Position numbers and translations under genes: made by a program. From UBA7446 sp964014735 (GTDB lineage: Bacteria > Bacteroidota > Bacteroidia > Flavobacteriales > Flavobacteriaceae), in assembly GCA_964014735.1 (NCBI GenBank), contig CAXHBH010000020.1:1-28481 (forward strand): DNA of 28,481 nucleotides. The letters run 5' to 3'. Below the pieces are notes generated by a model that saw only the letters and a program-made list of their open reading frames with translations, had not been told where the DNA came from and ran no database searches. Of the stretch, positions 7,727 to 14,786 are shown in pieces (position 1 is the first letter of the stretch; each line of letters begins with the position of its first letter).

Positions 7727-8248
7727 TTGCCATCCGAATTTTATTACCCACTTCCACAACCACATGAGTTGAGCGAAAGAGAAAAGGAAGACGCCATGGG
7801 TGCATATCTTATGATGTTTGCTTCCCTGGCAACTAGCCTTCCATTACCTGTTATAAATCTTATTGCAGCTGTGGTTTACTACTATGTAAACAGAAAAAAA
7901 AGTCGATTTATCCATTTCAATTGTTTACAGTCCTTACTGTCTCAATTACCTACCACGTTAGTCAATTGGATTCTACTTTATTGGGCATTACAAATTTTCT
8001 TTTTTGAAAATTATGAAATAAACGATTACTTCTATGCTTACTTAGGCTTTAGTGTCTTAGCCAACCTAATATATTTTGTATATAGTATAGTTGCAGCTGT
8101 TAGGGCTCGAAAAGGTGTTTTTATGTATTTCATTTTGTTTGGACCATATGCTTATCAGCAGGTTTATTCTAAAAAGAATATCCTGAATTATGAAAATGAA
8201 AACCGCCAATTAGAAGTGGAACAAAAAGTGAATAAACCGCCTGTTTAA
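7727..8248 (+). CDS. DUF4870-like (Tic20-like) membrane protein, TTG start
   Basis: 173 aa. An N-terminal hydrophilic PHELSEREKEDAMGAYLMMF stretch precedes three or four hydrophobic segments, with LPLPVINLIAAVVYYYVNRK and the FIHFNCLQSLLSQLPTT segment typical of DUF4870/Tic20-like proteins, whose function is unknown. The start is a TTG at 7727, 10 bases after the upstream stop; the next in-frame ATG (7796) would remove the conserved HELSEREKEDA segment, and I see no better start upstream. The stop is followed directly, with zero spacing, by the ATG of the M48 protease, so the three genes are almost certainly one operon. Confidence 0.78.
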   Translation: MPSEFYYPLPQPHELSEREKEDAMGAYLMMFASLATSLPLPVINLIAAVVYYYVNRKKSRFIHFNCLQSLLSQLPTTLVNWILLYWALQIFFFENYEINDYFYAYLGFSVLANLIYFVYSIVAAVRARKGVFMYFILFGPYAYQQVYSKKNILNYENENRQLEVEQKVNKPPV

Positions 8249-9073
8249 ATGAAAAAGAAAATATTTCTTGATGGCTTAAAATCACTTGGAATATTCGGTG
8301 GCATTTTTTTGCTGTTTTACCTTGGGCTAAACTTACTTTCGGAAGAAAAGAAAACAAAATGGTTTTATTCGAATGAAAAAACAAGTCTGATATCATTTGA
8401 GCAAGAGATTGCTCTAGGTGAACTGGTTGCAGAATATATTATATCGACGCAGTATAAAGAATCCATAAAAAACAAAACGATAGACTCCATGATGTGGGCT
8501 GTTAGTAAACGCTTACAGCAACAAATACCAGCATCAGCATATGATTATAATATCGTAGTATTGGATGATCCACAAGTTAATGCCTTTACTATTCCAGGTG
8601 GAAATATTTATGTATTCAAAGGGCTGATATCATTTTGCGATTCACCCGAACAGCTTGCTGCCGTATTGGCACATGAAATGGGGCACGTTGAAAAACGACA
8701 TACCGTTAGTCGATTGGTAAGGGAATTTGGGCTTTCAATTTTATTTTCTATTATGACGGGTGGGGATGGTGTTCTGCTTTCCGATTTATACCAAACTCTA
8801 ATTTCAACAGGCTTTAGCAGATCACAAGAAAAGGAAGCAGATCAATTTGCGTTAGAACTCCTCGAAGATGCCAATATATCTCCCAAATCTATTGCTTCAT
8901 TTTTCAGGAAACTCAATCGAGAAAATATGGCTTATGACGAAAAAATTGAATTAATTATGACCCATCCGCACAATAACGCCAGAATTAAGGCTTCTTTAAC
9001 CTACGAAGTTGATGCGGGTTTTGAAGAAATTCCTTTTAAGCTAAACTGGGAAAAGATTGTGGAGTCACTTTGA
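8249..9073 (+). CDS. M48 family zinc metalloprotease, membrane-anchored
   Basis: 274 aa. One N-terminal hydrophobic segment (about residues 12-30) would act as a membrane anchor or uncleaved signal. The M48 catalytic domain follows: NAFTIPGGNIYVFKGLI (residues 111-127), the zinc motif HEMGHVEKRH with His142, Glu143 and His146, and the third ligand Glu196 in SQEKEADQFAL. HPHNNARI near the C-terminus is also typical. It is of the BepA/LoiP/Oma1-like type that degrades misfolded envelope proteins. No TPR repeats are present, unlike E. coli BepA. Start ATG directly abuts the upstream TAA. It converges with the M1 peptidase gene. Confidence 0.9.
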   Translation: MKKKIFLDGLKSLGIFGGIFLLFYLGLNLLSEEKKTKWFYSNEKTSLISFEQEIALGELVAEYIISTQYKESIKNKTIDSMMWAVSKRLQQQIPASAYDYNIVVLDDPQVNAFTIPGGNIYVFKGLISFCDSPEQLAAVLAHEMGHVEKRHTVSRLVREFGLSILFSIMTGGDGVLLSDLYQTLISTGFSRSQEKEADQFALELLEDANISPKSIASFFRKLNRENMAYDEKIELIMTHPHNNARIKASLTYEVDAGFEEIPFKLNWEKIVESL

Positions 9074-9088
9074 ACAGCTCCTTTTTTT
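9061..9088 (+). terminator. Weak candidate terminator after the M48 gene
   Basis: GGAG (9061-9064) can pair with CTCC just before a run of seven T at 9082-9088. The stem is short and the loop long, and part of it lies inside the M48 coding end, so this is tentative. Confidence 0.28.
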
Positions 9089-9093
9089 AATAT

Positions 9094-11277
9094 TTAATCC
9101 TGTTGTTTTTTGAACTTTTCGAAGTCATTTTCTGCCAATGTCTTGGGCCATGTATTGTTATCCTTATTGATATCTGCCGTAGCATTATCGGGGTCAACGA
9201 GAACTCCGACAATCTCTTTGTCTGTTGCGATATACTTGCTCACCTCACGGTCGCTCTTGCGCCACACTTGTGCAGGATAGGTCTTACGCTCCTTGGTGCC
9301 GTCAGCATAAGAATACTCCACAATAAGAGGCATTGGAATACCACCTGGTTTTTCGAAAGTAACCTTATAGAATTTTTTGGGTTCCTTGCGGTTCTTGAAA
9401 TCATCGGGTGTTAGGTTCCGCAAGCTATTACCTAAATAACGTGAAAAATAGCGCATGTCGTCGTCAAACTTTTTTATGTCTTTAACCCCAGTTACGCCCA
9501 TATCCACAACATCTGTAGTGAAAAACCATCCTCGCCAGAACCAATCTAAATCAAAAGCAGAGGCATCTTCCATAGTACGGAAGAAATCTTCTGGCGTTGG
9601 ATGTTTAAACATCCAACGTTGTGAAAAGGTCTTAAAGGCATGGTCGAACAATTCGCGTCCCATGACTGTTTCTCTTAGAATATTCAGTGCAGTTGCCGGT
9701 TTACTGTAAGCATTTGGTCCAAGTTGATATACGTTCTCGGGGTTGGCCATAATTGGGGCAATAAAATCTTGATCACCTGACATGTAAGGTACAATGTTCT
9801 GTGGATCCATGTCATCAGAAGGATAATGATCCATCCCTGGAATTGCCTCTGGATTTGACTTTCCAAAATCCTGTTCAGCAATAATCTGCACAAAAGAATT
9901 TAAGCCCTCGTCCATCCAACCCCATTGGCGCTCATCTGAATTCACAATCATTGGGAAAAAATTATGACCCACCTCATGTATAATAACGCCTATCATACTA
10001 AATTTAGTGCGGTCGCTGTATTTGCCATTGCTGTCTGGGCGTCCAAAATTGAAACAAATCATGGGATACTCCATGCCCACATCATCTGCGTGTACAGAAA
10101 CTGCTTTGTGATAAGGGTAATCAAAGGTCATTCTTGAATAAGACTTTAATGCACTAGCCACTGTCTTAGTGGACCATTGCTCCCAAAGTGGGTTTCCTTC
10201 TTTAGGATAAACTGAAACTGCCATTATATCATTGCCGTTGACATCTACATTCATCATATCAACAATAAACTTACGGGAAGAAGCAAAAGCGAAATCACGT
10301 ACGTTTTTTGCCGTAAAATGCCATGTCTTAGTTCCTGTAGGCATACTTTTTTCGTTAGCCTCTGCCTCATCTTGTTTTACAATAAACACGGGCTCATCAT
10401 ATGATTTTTTTGCCTCCCTAAAACGTTTCATCATTGTTGTTGAATAAACTGCCTTACGGTTTTCCAACACACCAGTAGACTCAACGATATGATCATCGGG
10501 AACGGTAATTTTCACATCATAGTCGCCAAAAGGAAGTGCAAACTCACCATTACCCCAAAACTGTTGATTTTGCCAGCCTTCAACGTCATTGTAAACTGCC
10601 ATACGTGGAAAAAACTGTGCAATAAAATAAGCGTAGTTATCATCCTTTTTAAAATATTCATAGCCAGAGCGTGAGTCCCAAAACTGACGATTGGGAATAT
10701 TGTAATGCCATTTAAGTCGGAATGAAATAGATGCTCCAGACGCTAATGGTGTTGGCAAGTCTATCCGCATCATTGTTTGGTGTACCATGTATGGCAAATC
10801 CACACCATTTGTATCCTTTAGTAAATCAATTTTAAAGCCACCGTCAAATTTTTCTTCTAATAAATAGGCATTAACAAAACCAGGTCCAACTGCACGCTGG
10901 GTTCCGTAATAGTCGTTTCCATTGTCCAGGCGATCGAAAGACTGGCCATCGCGAGCACGAACATTTTGATCAAGCTGTAGCCATAAATAAGAAAGGTTTT
11001 CCGGGGAATTATTAGTGTATGTAACCGTCTGATCTCCAAATAATTCTTGTGTATCATCATTTAGAGTGAGCTCCATTACGTAGTCCGCCTGCTGTTGATA
11101 ATAGGCAGGACCTGGTGCACCCGACGCTGTTCTATAAACATTTGGCGTTGCCAACTCGTTATACAATTGTCGAAACTTATTTTGATTGGTATGCCCTTGA
11201 GGTGTAGTTGTTTCTTGTGCAAAACAAACAACAAAAGAAAAAGTTAAGAGTGAGGTAAGTATTGAATTAAATTTCAT
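9094..11277 (-). CDS. M1 family zinc metallopeptidase, exported
   Basis: 727 aa. An N-terminal signal peptide ends near VVCFAQ. The M1 catalytic centre is complete: GMEYP (about residues 401-405, counterpart of GAMEN), HEVGHNFFP with His434, Glu435 and His438, and WMDEGLN with the third zinc ligand Glu457. M1 enzymes are usually aminopeptidases acting on peptides; the export signal suggests periplasmic or surface nutrient peptide trimming. The frame extends two codons upstream to a TTG at 11283, but ATG at 11277 gives a better signal peptide start. Downstream of DUF6702 and carboxypeptidase-regulatory-like genes on the same strand, 42 bases after the former. Confidence 0.92.
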   Translation of the reverse strand: MKFNSILTSLLTFSFVVCFAQETTTPQGHTNQNKFRQLYNELATPNVYRTASGAPGPAYYQQQADYVMELTLNDDTQELFGDQTVTYTNNSPENLSYLWLQLDQNVRARDGQSFDRLDNGNDYYGTQRAVGPGFVNAYLLEEKFDGGFKIDLLKDTNGVDLPYMVHQTMMRIDLPTPLASGASISFRLKWHYNIPNRQFWDSRSGYEYFKKDDNYAYFIAQFFPRMAVYNDVEGWQNQQFWGNGEFALPFGDYDVKITVPDDHIVESTGVLENRKAVYSTTMMKRFREAKKSYDEPVFIVKQDEAEANEKSMPTGTKTWHFTAKNVRDFAFASSRKFIVDMMNVDVNGNDIMAVSVYPKEGNPLWEQWSTKTVASALKSYSRMTFDYPYHKAVSVHADDVGMEYPMICFNFGRPDSNGKYSDRTKFSMIGVIIHEVGHNFFPMIVNSDERQWGWMDEGLNSFVQIIAEQDFGKSNPEAIPGMDHYPSDDMDPQNIVPYMSGDQDFIAPIMANPENVYQLGPNAYSKPATALNILRETVMGRELFDHAFKTFSQRWMFKHPTPEDFFRTMEDASAFDLDWFWRGWFFTTDVVDMGVTGVKDIKKFDDDMRYFSRYLGNSLRNLTPDDFKNRKEPKKFYKVTFEKPGGIPMPLIVEYSYADGTKERKTYPAQVWRKSDREVSKYIATDKEIVGVLVDPDNATADINKDNNTWPKTLAENDFEKFKKQQD

Positions 11278-11319
11278 TTTCAATGTATTTTTTATAAATA
11301 TATTTAGATTATCGGATGA

Positions 11320-11814
11320 TTAAAAACTGTATTTAGCAAAAATGAGATTTTTAGTGTGCAAATAGCTTTTCTTCGTTTTTGGTGTTGTAAGTGTTACAAT
11401 ATTTTTCTGGTCAGGAAATACGTCCATCAAAAAGGTGTTAGACCACTCCAATTGAGTCATTTCTGAAAGCGAATCAAAAGAAGCATATAATATGGTCTGA
11501 TCGTGCTTATACTCCCAGCCAACAAAAGAAAAAACGGCTGAATCTTTCGGATACTTGAGCTGAAAATGCCATTGGAAATAGTTAGACATATGTCCCGATA
11601 TTGCTGTTTCTGAAAGTTGGTCTGGGTCAAGTTTTATATCAGCGGAAGTGAAGCGAGAAAGTGAAGCAGTAAAATCATCAGTGAAAACGCGAACTACCAG
11701 CTGAATTTGACTTTGCTCAGGCTTAACAAACATATCGGTAGTGCTCACATAGTACTTATGAGAGGATGCCGAAAAAAGGGGCAGCAGGAATAAAAAGAAT
11801 AAAAAACGTATCAA
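11320..11814 (-). CDS. DUF6702 family exported protein, TTG start
   Basis: 164 aa. N-terminal signal peptide, cleaved after about SASS, then a small beta-rich domain beginning HKYYVSTTD; ends in HTKNLIFAKYSF. The pattern resembles the Bacteroidetes DUF6702 family, often placed beside M1 peptidase genes; function unknown. The start is TTG at 11814, overlapping the upstream TGA stop as TTGA. The first in-frame ATG (residue 28) would delete the signal peptide and the HKYYV segment, so the TTG start is well supported and probably depends on translational coupling. Confidence 0.75.
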   Translation of the reverse strand: MIRFLFFLFLLPLFSASSHKYYVSTTDMFVKPEQSQIQLVVRVFTDDFTASLSRFTSADIKLDPDQLSETAISGHMSNYFQWHFQLKYPKDSAVFSFVGWEYKHDQTILYASFDSLSEMTQLEWSNTFLMDVFPDQKNIVTLTTPKTKKSYLHTKNLIFAKYSF

Positions 11815-12539
11815 TTATTTTTATTAAACTTTTCACTGGTTTTAATCAAGAAATCCATAATTTCAAAATCAGATTTCTCTTCTAGAAGTTCTTTGGTTTT
11901 GACCTCATCATCACAATACAACAAAAACAAACCTATTTTGTCTTTATCGATATTTACTTGCTCTTTAAAAAAGCTATCATCATATAGCTGACGTATGACC
12001 TCACTTGGTTTGAGTGCGTAGGTCTTGTCTTTTGCTTTGTCTTTATTTTCGACCATACGATAGAGCGCCTTAAAAACACTGACAAAGTTCACGCCATTTG
12101 TAAGTTGGTCTTTATTCAACAACTCATTTTCCAAACGTGTGGAACGGTCACGCTCATAATCAAATTTCTTAAACTCTTCAGTTCGTAGGTCTAAAAATTT
12201 CTGCCGCTGTTCTGGAGTGACCACCACCTCTTCCAGTTCTGTTATTTTCTCATTTACGTCAATAACAAGGCGTCCGCGCTGTAAAATTTCTTTGTTGATT
12301 TTTACCACGCGAATTTGATACTGCAAAGATGTAAATACCAACTCATCGCCCATCATCACCTGAATAGCAAAAGCACCTTCGTTATCTGATATCGTAGCTT
12401 CCTTAGTCGTAGTGTTAACCACGTTGGCGGCAATGACATTTTGATTTTGATAGAGAATCTTACCCCTAAGCCAAGTGCGATAATCGGTTTGGGCCATGAG
12501 CATTGGCGCAAAAAGTAAAAAAACAAGTATTTGACGCAT
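11811..12539 (-). CDS. Carboxypeptidase-regulatory-like domain protein, exported
   Basis: 242 aa. Signal peptide ends near LMAQ. Residues about 25-100 form a CarboxypepD_reg-like beta-sandwich: LRGKILYQNQNVIAANV, DNEGAFAIQV and ELVFTSLQYQIRVV, ending with the ITELEEVVVTPE linker seen before TonB-dependent receptor plugs. No receptor barrel follows; instead there is a charged, mainly helical C-terminus. So this is a free-standing domain protein of the envelope, role unknown. A perfect -7 element lies 5 bases before the ATG. Its TGA overlaps the TTG start of the DUF6702 gene. Confidence 0.82.
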   Translation of the reverse strand: MRQILVFLLFAPMLMAQTDYRTWLRGKILYQNQNVIAANVVNTTTKEATISDNEGAFAIQVMMGDELVFTSLQYQIRVVKINKEILQRGRLVIDVNEKITELEEVVVTPEQRQKFLDLRTEEFKKFDYERDRSTRLENELLNKDQLTNGVNFVSVFKALYRMVENKDKAKDKTYALKPSEVIRQLYDDSFFKEQVNIDKDKIGLFLLYCDDEVKTKELLEEKSDFEIMDFLIKTSEKFNKNN

Positions 12540-12544
12540 ATAAA

Positions 12545-12552
12545 CAAATATA
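12545..12552 (-). promoter_or_regulatory. -7 element 5 bases from the start of the 12539 gene
   Basis: TATATTTG on the reverse strand, perfect TAnnTTTG, in the 15-base gap between the GNAT stop (12555) and the ATG at 12539. Initiation would fall at or next to the start codon. Confidence 0.5.
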
Positions 12553-12554
12553 AG

Positions 12555-12986
12555 CTATTCGCTTAAAAGCTTGACGAAGTGAAAGCCAAGGTGCTGAAAA
12601 CCTTCCTTCTTATACAACTTGTGAGAGGCAACATTCTCTTTATAGGCATTTAACTCCAATGCTTCATAGCCATCTTTTTTGAGTTTGGAGCCAATCCAGT
12701 TCATGAAACGAGTTCCCAGTCCTTGCCCTTGAAAATCAGGCTTAATGTAAAAATGATCTAACTCACAGCTTTTTCCAGAATAGTGTCGGGTTTGATACCA
12801 CAGTCCACAAAGACCTATCAGCTCTTGGTCGTGATAAAGACCAATACAGTCATATTCATGTTGGAACATGGCAATAAAACGATTGGTGTGTGTTTCATCC
12901 GAATATTTATGTGAGGTAAAATCTTGTATTAAAGGCAAGATTTCAGGGATATTCCCTAAATTTAAATATCTAAAATCAATTTCCAT
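12555..12986 (-). CDS. GNAT family N-acetyltransferase
   Basis: 143 aa from the ATG at 12986. The acetyl-CoA-binding segment ELDHFYIKPDFQGQGLGTR has the Q-x-x-G-x-G signature, followed by ALELNAYKENVASHKLYKKEGF, the usual C-terminal half of a GNAT. The acceptor is unknown. The frame extends upstream to a TTG at 13010, but that codon lies in the promoter element (13008-13015), so the ATG is preferred. Divergent from a second, different GNAT. Confidence 0.86.
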   Translation of the reverse strand: MEIDFRYLNLGNIPEILPLIQDFTSHKYSDETHTNRFIAMFQHEYDCIGLYHDQELIGLCGLWYQTRHYSGKSCELDHFYIKPDFQGQGLGTRFMNWIGSKLKKDGYEALELNAYKENVASHKLYKKEGFQHLGFHFVKLLSE

Positions 12987-12994
12987 AACTACAC

Positions 12995-13432
12995 TTGCAA
13001 AGGGATACAAACATACAATTTAAACAAATCAAAACTATAGATACCTATGCAGTGCGTCACCCCGTCTTAAGAAGTGGTCTTGCTCAAGATAGCTGTGCTT
13101 TTGACCGAGACGAAGACAGTGGCACAATTCACCTTGGTGCCTTTTTAAATCAAAAGCACGTTGGCGTTTTAACCCTATTACCTAACCCATTAGATGTACA
13201 GCTTAGAGGTATGGCTATGTTAAAGAGCCATCAAGGTGTAGGAATTGGGAAAATGATGATGGCTAAAGCCGAGCAAGTAGTATGGCAATTGGATAAAAAA
13301 ATGGTCTGGATGAATGCGCGGTTAATTGCTATTCCCTTTTATAAAAAGTGTGGGTATAAAACCACTGGCAATAAATTTGTGTTGCCTTACGGTGGAGAAC
13401 ATTTCAAAATGACCAAAATCCTATGCGATTAG
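12995..13432 (+). CDS. GNAT family N-acetyltransferase, non-ATG start
   Basis: 145 aa if started at TTG 12995. GNAT motifs: QLRGMAMLKSHQGVGIGKMMM (acetyl-CoA loop HQGVGIGK) and ARLIAIPFYKKCGYKTTG. The core begins at about IQFKQIKT, so the start must be near 12995-13013, but no ATG exists in this frame until inside the domain. TTG at 12995 is the only standard start; an ATA at 13013 sits where homologues seem to begin. A near-perfect -7 (TACACTTG, 12990-12997) overlaps the TTG codon, which makes the start uncertain. Stop overlaps the next gene by 10 bases. Confidence 0.8.
   Translation: MQRDTNIQFKQIKTIDTYAVRHPVLRSGLAQDSCAFDRDEDSGTIHLGAFLNQKHVGVLTLLPNPLDVQLRGMAMLKSHQGVGIGKMMMAKAEQVVWQLDKKMVWMNARLIAIPFYKKCGYKTTGNKFVLPYGGEHFKMTKILCD
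13008..13015 (-). promoter_or_regulatory. -7 element for the reverse-strand GNAT
   Basis: TATGTTTG on the reverse strand, perfect TAnnTTTG, 21 bases before the ATG at 12986. It lies inside the 5' end of the divergent GNAT gene. Confidence 0.55.
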
Positions 13433-14130
13433 TATTTCTTTTATTGTTGTTAAGTCATTGGTCTATTGCGCAAGTGAATATTGTACAACTGATGGGTATA
13501 GAAATCGGCCATTTGACCACTTTTGAAGAACACCAACTAACACCTAAAACTGCTGCTGCCTTCAGCGCCATGCAGGCAGCTGCTTTTAAAGATGGTATTG
13601 ACATACAGTTGGTATCGGCATACAGGTCGTTTAAAAGACAGCAGTATATATGGGAAGACAAATTTGAACGCTATATAAGTGAAGGCTTATCCCCAAATCA
13701 AGCCATTGCGCGCATCTTAAAATACTCTACCATTCCGGGTACCTCACGCCATCACTGGGGAACAGACATTGACGTTACTGATGGTAATGTTAAAAACGAA
13801 AAACGCATTTTAGTACCCAGTAAATTCCACAACGATGGCCCCTTTGCACCCCTTCAAAAATGGATGCAAGAAAATGCACAGCGTTTTGGGTTTTATTTGG
13901 TCTATACTAAGGATGCCGAACGCTCTGGATTTTCCTACGAGCCTTGGCATTACAGTTATTTGCCAGAAGCAGAGGTCTTTTTAGCACAATACGACTCACG
14001 TATTGCTTTTGCCTATTTTAAATCTGTTGGGGTTAAGGGAAGTGACCATATAGATCGTGATTTTTGGGACGATTATTACAACACTTTCGTAAAAGGAATT
14101 AACGTCAAATTAACACTATCCCCTCTTTAG
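13423..14130 (+). CDS. M15 family D-Ala-D-Ala carboxypeptidase, exported (VanY-like)
   Basis: 235 aa. Signal peptide to about SIAQ. VanY/M15B zinc site: SAYRSFKRQ, SRHHWGTDID with ligands His110 and Asp117, and EPWHYSY with catalytic Glu173 and ligand His176. It should hydrolyse D-alanyl-D-alanine peptides of peptidoglycan in the periplasm. The ATG at 13423 lies 10 bases inside the end of the GNAT gene, indicating a shared transcript. The C-terminus (after about residue 185) carries an extra helical region common in Flavobacteria homologues. Confidence 0.9.
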   Translation: MRLVFLLLLLSHWSIAQVNIVQLMGIEIGHLTTFEEHQLTPKTAAAFSAMQAAAFKDGIDIQLVSAYRSFKRQQYIWEDKFERYISEGLSPNQAIARILKYSTIPGTSRHHWGTDIDVTDGNVKNEKRILVPSKFHNDGPFAPLQKWMQENAQRFGFYLVYTKDAERSGFSYEPWHYSYLPEAEVFLAQYDSRIAFAYFKSVGVKGSDHIDRDFWDDYYNTFVKGINVKLTLSPL

Positions 14131-14149
14131 TTGGCATAGCTTTTGCCAA
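14131..14149. repeat. Short inverted repeat after the M15 gene
   Basis: TTGGCA, 7-base spacer, TGCCAA: a perfect 6-bp stem directly after the TAG stop at 14130. No T run follows on either strand, so it is not a standard terminator; it may be an mRNA 3'-end hairpin. Confidence 0.4.
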
Positions 14150-14158
14150 AATAGAGCA

Positions 14159-14705
14159 ATGAAACACCTACTTGTGTACATATTGATGTTTGTTTGTTTT
14201 ACGAGCTGCATCCCACTTAGCTTTGCACCCAATATCAAAACAGACAAGGTCAAACTAGCCAAGCGTTTTAAGCATGATTTACCCAAGCAGCACGGATTTA
14301 TTTTTGAAGATCCTAAAGAAGCAGATGAGTTTTATACGTACATCAATGCCAAATATCAGCTGCAGGGAATAAACCAGAAAATACCGCTATGGATTGACAG
14401 CAAACCCTATATAATGAATGTGTATGAACGTAGGCGTACTACACGCACCTTAAATTTTATACCCATACTTTTAGACGTTGCACTTTCGGATGAAGACGGT
14501 GGCGTACCAGGCTTTTTTTAACAGCTTTTATACCACTCGGAATGAAAAATGGTTTATCATCACACTAACCGACTTCAGCGGGCAAGATGCCCTCATGCCA
14601 AACCACGAGAAGCGTAATGCCAACCTTGTTTTTCTGCATAGCCTACAAAACGAATACCTCAATACCGCTAATTATATCGAAGCTTATTTTAGATTAAAAG
14701 ATTAG
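14159..14705 (+). pseudogene. Frameshifted hypothetical lipoprotein gene (T7 homopolymer)
   Basis: The first part (14159-14521, 120 codons) starts with a lipoprotein signal, Cys17 in FTSC, and stops at a TAA formed directly by a run of seven T (14513-14519). The same protein clearly continues in the next frame: with six T the reading is GGVPGFF then NSFYTTRNEKWF, running to TAG at 14705. The restored product is 181 aa, starting with a lipidated Cys and ending YIEAYFRLKD, a domain I do not recognise. The truncated form loses about a third of the protein. It could be a sequencing or assembly error, a true mutation, phase variation, or slippage at the T run. Located 28 bases after the M15 gene. 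Confidence 0.85.
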
Positions 14706-14761
14706 AAAAGGTAGGCGTGTAATTCGTTTGAAGTTTGCTTTACAAACATTCCACTTTACAG

Positions 14762-14769
14762 TATCTTTG
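14762..14769 (+). promoter_or_regulatory. -7 promoter element for the gpmI operon
   Basis: TATCTTTG, perfect TAnnTTTG, 17 bases before the gpmI ATG. TTTG at 14734-14737 could serve as -33, though the 24-base spacing is slightly long. Confidence 0.65.
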
Positions 14770-14786
14770 TAACATAATTTACACCT

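Noticed and set aside
9103..11060. Several open frames of 60-100 codons on the + strand and other - frames opposite the M1 peptidase
   Set aside because: They are shadows of a clear 727-aa peptidase with intact motifs and resemble no protein family.
14733..14747. GTTTG-CTTTA-CAAAC hairpin upstream of gpmI as a regulatory RNA element
   Set aside because: A 5-bp AT-rich stem lying upstream of the promoter would not be in the gpmI mRNA and is within chance.
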